Assembly (NCBI GenBank): GCA_003049465.1
Contig: PYSS01000016.1
Location: 186,001 to 250,000, forward strand
Source: Magnaporthiopsis rhizophila
Lineage: Eukaryota > Ascomycota > Sordariomycetes > Magnaporthales > Magnaporthaceae
Direction of reading: 5' to 3'
Length of the DNA: 64,000 bases
Part shown: piece by piece, positions 58,241 to 64,000 of the stretch
Numbering within the stretch: position 1 is the stretch's first letter
Layout of the letters: the number at the start of each line of letters is the position of its first letter
Notes under the pieces: model-generated
Told to the model about the DNA's origin: nothing
Seen by the model: only the letters and a program-made list of their open reading frames with translations
Databases searched by the model: none
Program-made: the position numbers and the translations under genes

Positions 58241-60553
58241 CTAGTCCGCGTGGCGCAAGTCTGCAACCCGGTCCGGAGATGCGCCATTATACAGTATGTG
58301 TTGACCCTCAGCCGTGTCGACGAGGAAATCTCGGGCGGTTCGATGCAGGAAGGACACCTTGCAACGGTTAACGTAGGGCGCCAGCGCACCATACTCCTTG
58401 CCGTGCCAAGGTATTAAAATCGAGCGATAGTCGCTATCCCGCGGTGCGTACTGTTTCCGAGGCGTCGGGCACTCAAGAAGCCCTGCACAAGTGCTTTCCA
58501 GTTCCCGCAGGGTTGTCTCGCACGCTTGGATTAGGCATTGCGCTGGCGCCTGTGTCGGTATGTCGAGCTCGAGCAGACGTTTGCGCATTTGGTGATTCGT
58601 TGCCACCATGAAGTGAAATATATTCGGCGGCGGGTCCGAATCTGTGAAAGCCAGCTGTAGGCACAAGGCCGCAACCTCTCGACGACGCGGGGTTTCGACG
58701 TCGGCGCGCGTCCACATGTCCCTGTACAGCTCCAGGAGATCCTCCGGCAAGGCATCTATTCGGTGGCTTAAGTCCTCCAAGGTTTCGCCCCGGTGGAGGG
58801 CGAGCGACAGTGTTTTGACGGTAAGACACAGCCAAAGGAAGACGCCCTCAGCCTTCCGGACGAGCTCGGCCACAAGCCACTCCCTGAGAGCACCGTGGCT
58901 CGATTGCATTTCGGACCCAAAGAAGGGCCGTTCAAAGCTGGGCGTGACGCTGATTTGATAGTCCCGTGGGATAGTCATCTTGTCTTTGCCGTACCGACGG
59001 AGGTCCTCCAGGTTGACCTGCTCCAGGCGCAACTGCGGATAAGCATCCAGCCGCTGTAGGAGAAGAGGCTCTCGACGCGACCCCAGGCAGAGTTTGAGCC
59101 TGCCGGCTTTCCCGTATCGCTCCTCGAGTTCCTCGATAACTTCGAGGAGTTGAAGCGTGCCGTCTTGCGGAAGCACCTCATCAAGGCCGTCAAGAAACAT
59201 GACGACAGGCGAAGGATAGTGACGCATCACGTCACGAAGAGTACTCATCAGATCTTCGCCTGACCAGTCGGTTTCGGCGCCCTTCCTGAGCATCAAGTCG
59301 TGGCCTTGGAGGACCCAGTCCATAGACGCGGGGTCTTCGGAAAAGAGTTGGTGCAGCAGGGAGCACAAAAGACCTTTAATGCTTTGTTGCATCGGAGTTC
59401 CGGGCCTCCAGAAGAAGTGCGATATAACAACAGCAGCTTCGGCATTCCACAGTCTAAGGTGGTCCCTCGTCTTGGGCTGGGCCATGAGATACTTCATCAG
59501 CGTGGTTTTCCCTGCGCCGGGTTTGCCGCTGATCCAGTAAGTTGTCGCTGTTGACCTGAGCCAGTCCACAAAGCTGTCCCACGTGAGATTGCTGTGGCCG
59601 ACTTCTTCTTGTTCGACATCGTTTCGCGCCGTATCATCATCGCTTCCGTCCTTCAAAACCCAGTTAAAGGTTCCAGGGTGCGAAGACTTGACTAGGGAGC
59701 ACCTCTCGTTCATTCGATCGAAGTTCAGACTCTGCAGCAGTCCCGCCCTTTTGGCCTCCAGTGAAGCAACATCCTCTCGTCGAGCCACGTCGCGGAGAAC
59801 CAGGTTCACATGGCGCTTCACGGACGCTTCGGCCTGACGAGTGCTTTGCGTAACGTGGAGCTTGATGGCCTTCTCGGCTTTCGTGATTTTCTTGGCGGTA
59901 TACTTTCTGGTCACGTCGGCTTCGGCGGATACGTGAAGAATGGTGTCGCGTCGTCCTTTGCGATACTCATCGACGAAGGCGTGCAGGTCGGCGGCAAGGG
60001 AGGATGTGCAGGTATCCATTTTGCGTGACCTCTCGCTACTTATAGTTAGCGCAATTAGTAACGCAAGGATCCAGACTGGCCAAATAGAACGGACACCGTA
60101 CTCGAGCTTAGTCAGAAGCCCTATCTGCAACAGCCTCTCGGCTTCCTTCAGGTTCCCTTCCAACTTGTCCAGTCGCTTTTTTCTCCAGGCCGTCTTCGCC
60201 ACGACCTTGAGCGTGGCAACCAGGTCCCCTTTGGTTGACTGTCCGCTCAGAAAATCCACCTCTTCGACCAGGTCACGCGCTGCGCGCTGGGACTTGGTGG
60301 CCAGATCAAAGATCTGCTGGTCTTGGGGCTTGGGTTTTGCCTGGCCCGACCCCGCCACGTTCGCGGCTGTGGTGGTGGAGAGGATCTGGTCCGAGAGGCC
60401 TTGGAGGACTGTGCCATTGTGTTTCAGCGCAGGGTCGAGCTCGCCGTCTTTGTACACTCGCCTAGCGGCCGAGACGGTCTCGATTCCCATCTGGACTACC
60501 TGCAAGATGTTGCAGGCGAGCCCCAGGGCTGCGATCGGCTCCAGACCGGACAT
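58241..60553 (-). CDS. NACHT-domain NOD-like receptor (fungal STAND protein)
   Basis: The frame starts at MSGLEPIAALGLACNILQVV (ATG 60553), the helical N-terminal domain common in fungal NLRs (HeLo-like/NACHT-N type), followed by a long helical linker. The NACHT domain begins near residue 345: Walker A GKPGAGKTTLMKYL, Walker B VVMFLDGLDEVLP, sensor region LKLCLGSRREP. The winged-helix part includes FLHRTARDFL. Such proteins detect non-self or damage signals and can trigger regulated cell death. A 63-base stretch (60101-60039) starts GTACGG, has GCTAACT and ends AAG; spliced out it keeps frame, so the apparent membrane span WPVWILALLIALTIS may be intron. The frame stops at 58241 where the family usually continues; the rest follows in a shifted frame. 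Confidence 0.85.
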   Translation of the reverse strand: MSGLEPIAALGLACNILQVVQMGIETVSAARRVYKDGELDPALKHNGTVLQGLSDQILSTTTAANVAGSGQAKPKPQDQQIFDLATKSQRAARDLVEEVDFLSGQSTKGDLVATLKVVAKTAWRKKRLDKLEGNLKEAERLLQIGLLTKLEYGVRSIWPVWILALLIALTISSERSRKMDTCTSSLAADLHAFVDEYRKGRRDTILHVSAEADVTRKYTAKKITKAEKAIKLHVTQSTRQAEASVKRHVNLVLRDVARREDVASLEAKRAGLLQSLNFDRMNERCSLVKSSHPGTFNWVLKDGSDDDTARNDVEQEEVGHSNLTWDSFVDWLRSTATTYWISGKPGAGKTTLMKYLMAQPKTRDHLRLWNAEAAVVISHFFWRPGTPMQQSIKGLLCSLLHQLFSEDPASMDWVLQGHDLMLRKGAETDWSGEDLMSTLRDVMRHYPSPVVMFLDGLDEVLPQDGTLQLLEVIEELEERYGKAGRLKLCLGSRREPLLLQRLDAYPQLRLEQVNLEDLRRYGKDKMTIPRDYQISVTPSFERPFFGSEMQSSHGALREWLVAELVRKAEGVFLWLCLTVKTLSLALHRGETLEDLSHRIDALPEDLLELYRDMWTRADVETPRRREVAALCLQLAFTDSDPPPNIFHFMVATNHQMRKRLLELDIPTQAPAQCLIQACETTLRELESTCAGLLECPTPRKQYAPRDSDYRSILIPWHGKEYGALAPYVNRCKVSFLHRTARDFLVDTAEGQHILYNGASPDRVADLRHAD

Positions 60554-60967
60554 TCTGCGTGCTGGCACGGTTGGTCTGGTCTGTCGAAATGAGGGAGAGG
60601 TGATGGAGAGACCAGGAGCACAAAAGATGGAGGGGGCGGGGTAATCTGCAGAAGATGTGGTCAGGCTGCGACCAACCTGGAGGCTGTCAGGCCGGACAAT
60701 ATAAGACCGGGTTATTAAAAAACCGGGTTTTGTCAGTACATTGACACTTTTCGGCTTATAGCCGGCGGTTAAGAATCGCGCCACTCGTACGTATAGAAGC
60801 AGGCCCGTTGAATAAACTAGCAAAAAAGGAGCAAGCACAGCATTGGCACAAAAGCGGGATATATCCCAATCCTATAACACCCGCGCTCCTAATTGTAATA
60901 TAACCCATTTTTTATAGCTTGTTATATATAGTCAAGTTTTTACAAGCGTGCCTACGCTGTAACACCT
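60554..60967. other. NLR promoter region
   Basis: This 414-base region lies between the NLR start and the stop of the next minus-strand gene. It is AT-richer near 60,880-60,930. No gene. Confidence 0.6.
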
Positions 60968-62188
60968 TTACAACATGCTTCTGAGCTTTTTACGCGCTGG
61001 GGCTGCCTTGGCGGCGGTGGCGCCATCGACAGTGGTCTGGGCCGGGAGCCACTTGCCCGCAACCGTGTTTTCGTACGAGAGCGAGGCGAGCGAGAAGGTG
61101 TTCAGCTCCGAGACCAGGACGGTCGAGTTGAGGGCCACGATGCGGTGCGACATGGCGTTCTGCGTGGGCAGGGCGATGTACTCCTCACTTGTGATGTCGG
61201 AAACGGCGGCGTTGAAGCCCACGCGGATCAGGGCGTCGCCAGAGTTCTTGCTCAGGAGCGTGGTTGACAGCAGCCAGAGCCCCGGGCCGGTCTCCTTGGT
61301 CGTGGCATCAGCGACGTGCAGCAGGGCCGCCTTGGCGCCGATCATGTTGGGCTTGTCGAGGCTGAAGAACTGCAGCTTCTCCGTCTTGGGGTCGACGCGG
61401 CCAAAGGTGCCGGTGCCGCCCGTCGCGTTGCCGGCCAGGCTGAACCAGACGCCGCGCAGAGGGCCCGAGTCGACCGTGGTCATGCCGACAGGCGTGTTGC
61501 CGACGCTGGGCGGGATGGGCAGCTGCTCCGTCTTGCCAGTCTTGACGTCGATGCGCATGATGGACGACGACGTGTCCTGGGTGACGTAGATGAGGCCCGT
61601 GTTGGGGTCCTCTTTGATGAAGACGGGGCTGTTGAGGCAGGGGTAAAGGACCGGCTTGGTGCCGTCGAGCTCGGAGGAGAAGACGTAGTAGCCTTTCGTC
61701 GTGGGAGACGCCATCTTAAGCCCGGCCCAGACGCGCCCCTTGATCTCGAAGACACAGTGCGGGCCGTTACCCGGCTCCGGGATGTTAATGGTCTTGAGGA
61801 TCGTCGGCTTCTCGTCCAGCTTCTTGCGGCCGGGGTCCACGAGCAGCAGCTTGTTCTCGTACTGCAGCGTCATCCAGACCATGCCCGGCTGCTTCTCGGA
61901 CGGCCACATGCCGTGCAGGCCAGACTTGTCGTCCTTGCCCATGGGGAATGAGCGGAGGTCGATGGGCTGCTCGGTCTTGTGATCCAGCTGGATCTTGACG
62001 AGGTGGCTGTTGGACATCTGCGAGAGCACGACGAGGTCGGTGCCGGGCACCCGCGCGAACTCATGTGTCTCGGTCGCCACGGGGAGCTGGTACTCGGTAA
62101 TGCGGCGGCTGGTGAGGGAGCTTGCTGCGTGAGCCCCGGGCAGCAACATGCCGCCCAGCAGAGCAGCAGAGAAGAGGTTGAACAACAT
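60968..62188 (-). CDS. Secreted beta-propeller protein (SMP-30/virginiamycin B lyase-like)
   Basis: A single exon of 406 residues starts at MLFNLFSAALLGGMLLPGAHA (signal peptide). Repeated beta-blade patterns run through the mature part: TETHEFARVPGTDLVVLSQM, GLHGMWPSEKQPGMVWMTLQ, GPHCVFEIKGRVWAGLKM, NTGLIYVTQDTSSSIMRIDV and PVGMTTVDSGPLRGVWFSLA. This spacing is that of streptogramin/virginiamycin B lyase-like six- or seven-bladed propellers. In that family a His and a Glu near blade 4-5 are catalytic; I cannot confirm them here, so lyase activity is not claimed. The C-terminal tail is basic. It is likely extracellular. Upstream codon TTG at 62212 is not a plausible fungal start. Confidence 0.8.
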   Translation of the reverse strand: MLFNLFSAALLGGMLLPGAHAASSLTSRRITEYQLPVATETHEFARVPGTDLVVLSQMSNSHLVKIQLDHKTEQPIDLRSFPMGKDDKSGLHGMWPSEKQPGMVWMTLQYENKLLLVDPGRKKLDEKPTILKTINIPEPGNGPHCVFEIKGRVWAGLKMASPTTKGYYVFSSELDGTKPVLYPCLNSPVFIKEDPNTGLIYVTQDTSSSIMRIDVKTGKTEQLPIPPSVGNTPVGMTTVDSGPLRGVWFSLAGNATGGTGTFGRVDPKTEKLQFFSLDKPNMIGAKAALLHVADATTKETGPGLWLLSTTLLSKNSGDALIRVGFNAAVSDITSEEYIALPTQNAMSHRIVALNSTVLVSELNTFSLASLSYENTVAGKWLPAQTTVDGATAAKAAPARKKLRSML

Positions 62189-64000
62189 GTTGGAGAACTG
62201 GATGATAGGCAACGAGTGACGGGTTCCGTTCCTGGAAGGCTTGTTGGAAGCCCACGAGATAAGTCGAGCGAGAGTGAAGCAGTTCTCCGGAAGGATGACC
62301 GTGATGTGAAGAAACAGACTTCCAATCTCGCTACCCCAAAGGTGGCCGAGCTTCTACCAACTTATACCATCTCAAGACTTGCTAGCTGCATGCCGTAGTC
62401 CGGCGCGTCGGTGAGACCCAACGGATCGGCGGCACCATTGCGTCGACGGCGCGATGATCGCCGCATCTCCTTGTCCCGATTGGACATGGATAGCACTAAC
62501 CTTATTCTAAGGGGTGCACGAGATCAGACGGTAAGTTCTTCGTTCCCCGGACTATTTTTAACACCGCCGGACAACTGATTTGCGGAGCCCGCCAGCAACA
62601 TCCCTTTCTCCCCTGACCAGCGAGTCGTGTCACACTCGCGGGCCGAACACCGTGTTCCGATATCTGCCACCGTGTTCTGGTGCCATTGCCAGGACCAGGA
62701 TTGGCCGGCACCTAGCGACCACGGCTTTACCATGGTGAGAATACGGTGTTCAGCAGCAGGGCAAAAGCTTTACCATGATGAAATACATGGATGAAATTAA
62801 AGCCGGCAATGGCCCCGCCTCTCGACGATCCCGAACCTGAAAAGGATTCAGCCCTTAAGGCCAATCCAAGACCGGAACGTGCATATAAAATTACCACACA
62901 CTAATACATGTTACCGCTCGTCGCAGGGGCGCGCGCCGATCCCGACCAGGATCCCATCCGGACATCCGTCCGCCACCGACCTTGGAGCTCGGACTGTTAT
63001 TGGGGCGCCGGGTTGTGCCTATCCAAGCCGCCGCCGGAGCCGCGGTCGCCCAGCAGCTTGAGCCCCGGATCTCTGTGCTTGACCAGCGACGTGACCGTCT
63101 CCCCAAACAAGCGGCGGAAGGCATCATGCACATACCAATAGAGGAAAGCTAAGGGGCCTCGTGATGAAACGAACGTAGAGACAAAAACCGGGCGAGGGGA
63201 GGAGCTGGAACTCAATTCAGAGAATGCCATGAGGGGTGCCCTCGTTGATGTCGCGCGAATAGGGGGCGAGGTAGGCCACGTCCTTCTCTGCACATGCTTC
63301 TTCAACCGCCGGGGAGCCCGGTTGGGGATGAAAAAGATCCCCGTGGCGGTGGCCAAGTCCGGGGCGGCGGCAGCCATGAGGGAGACGAGCTTGATGCAGC
63401 ACATTGGCGAAGTGAGTAAAAGACGCGATTGTGGCGGCGATGAGAATCCGTGCCTGACGGCCAGATACGCTGCGACCCTCACGCCGATATGCATCGCAGA
63501 TCAGGCAGCCTGGTAAACATCAGATCATCTTATCGTACGGGTAGTGGCGCAGCCCCTTTCTAGCAAGCCGCATCTTGTATGTACTACAGGATATGGGATG
63601 GACCACCCGTTCGTCAGCGGATTTGATACCTTTCGCTCAAGGAGAATTAAATTAATTGACGTCACAAGTGCAATGTCTACCGCCCTTTTACTTATGCCAT
63701 CCCCTCCAGTCCCATAAACGTTCAATTCATTCGAACTCACCACCCGGTTTTGCAGGGGGAAAAAACAAATTCAGATGAAAAGCGGAAGAGGTATATGGGT
63801 ACCTGACCCAATGAGAGAATGGTCCATAAGAATAAGTTTACGATCCTGGAAGGGGTCTAGGCAGTATCCATAACCCTTCCAGGATCATAGACGTCCTTCC
63901 ACATAGAAAATCACACCCGAAGCAATGTATTTCGCCACCTTCTCCGCTTTGTGTTTCTTAGCCCCTGGCAGATAAGGGGAGCCCACCGAACTGATGTTTA
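62189..64000. other. Terminal gene-poor region
   Basis: No intact gene was found. It contains the relic at 63217-63494 and short unrelated frames. The window end may cut the start or end of a neighbouring gene. Confidence 0.5.
63217..63494 (-). pseudogene. Frameshifted relic resembling transaldolase
   Basis: One frame reads KLVSLMAAAAPDLATATGIFFIPNRA and, after a frame change near 63,330, another reads AVEEACAEKDVAYLAPYSR ending DINEGTPHGIL and a stop. The joined pattern (LVxLMA ... TATxxF ... QAxxACEAxVAYIAPY) resembles the middle of fungal transaldolase-like proteins. No start or full domain is present on either side, so it is read as a decayed fragment. Resemblance is from memory and short. 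Confidence 0.35.

Noticed and set aside
1..64000. CRISPR arrays, rRNA and tRNA genes
   Set aside because: No direct-repeat/spacer pattern, no rRNA-like blocks; I did not recognise a convincing tRNA by eye, and a covariance-model scan would be needed to exclude one.

Overview
The window is from a filamentous ascomycete (Pezizomycotina, most likely Sordariomycetes). Genes carry short 50-90 nt introns with CTNAC/CTAAY branch points. The recognisable genes are fungal: a striatin of the PRO11/HAM-3 type, histone H2A.Z, CYP monooxygenases, Dal5- and DHA1-type MFS transporters, and a NACHT NOD-like receptor. Coding GC and GC3 are high, so most genes have long open antisense shadows. I rebuilt exon structures by hand from splice consensus, reading frame and family knowledge. 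There is no transcript evidence.

Layout. 0.8-2.4 kb: 2OG-Fe(II) oxygenase. 3.6-6.7 kb: striatin. 8.9-12.7 kb (minus): large C2H2-like zinc-finger protein. 14.5-14.9 kb: small conserved-looking protein. 16.3-17.5 kb: H2A.Z. 18.9-20.4 kb (minus): Asp-rich protein with a Cys-rich N-terminal motif. 20.4-25.1 kb: gene-poor stretch holding an 818-bp MITE with 24-bp TIRs and TAA target duplications. 25.1-29.7 kb: cytochrome P450 followed by a Dal5-like MFS transporter. 30.5-31.2 and 31.5-33.0 kb: two secreted proteins. 35.7 kb: a very small secreted peptide gene preceded by a five-codon uORF. 36.4-38.3 kb (minus): multi-pass membrane protein interrupted by an in-frame stop. 39.2-40.1 kb: secreted protein. 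40.5-42.5 kb: ferroportin (SLC40) homologue.

43.9-54.8 kb is a compact five-gene accessory set: P450, secreted FAD oxidoreductase, SAM methyltransferase, DHA1 exporter and opine (octopine/nopaline-type) dehydrogenase. No PKS, NRPS or terpene backbone gene is visible. I infer a candidate metabolite cluster in which the opine dehydrogenase could supply the scaffold chemistry. 55.9-56.3 kb: GPI-anchored-like protein. 56.9-60.6 kb (minus): NACHT NLR with an apparent frameshift. 61.0-62.2 kb (minus): secreted beta-propeller protein. 63.2-63.5 kb: frameshifted relic resembling transaldolase.

The most unusual pattern is a concentration of GC-AG introns. Five of about 35 reconstructed introns start with GC, and all five lie between 39.7 and 52.3 kb, in the secreted protein, ferroportin (two), the second P450 and the DHA1 transporter. 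Several neighbouring loci carry breaks (in-frame stop, frameshifts). This suggests an accessory region evolving faster than the striatin/H2A.Z side.
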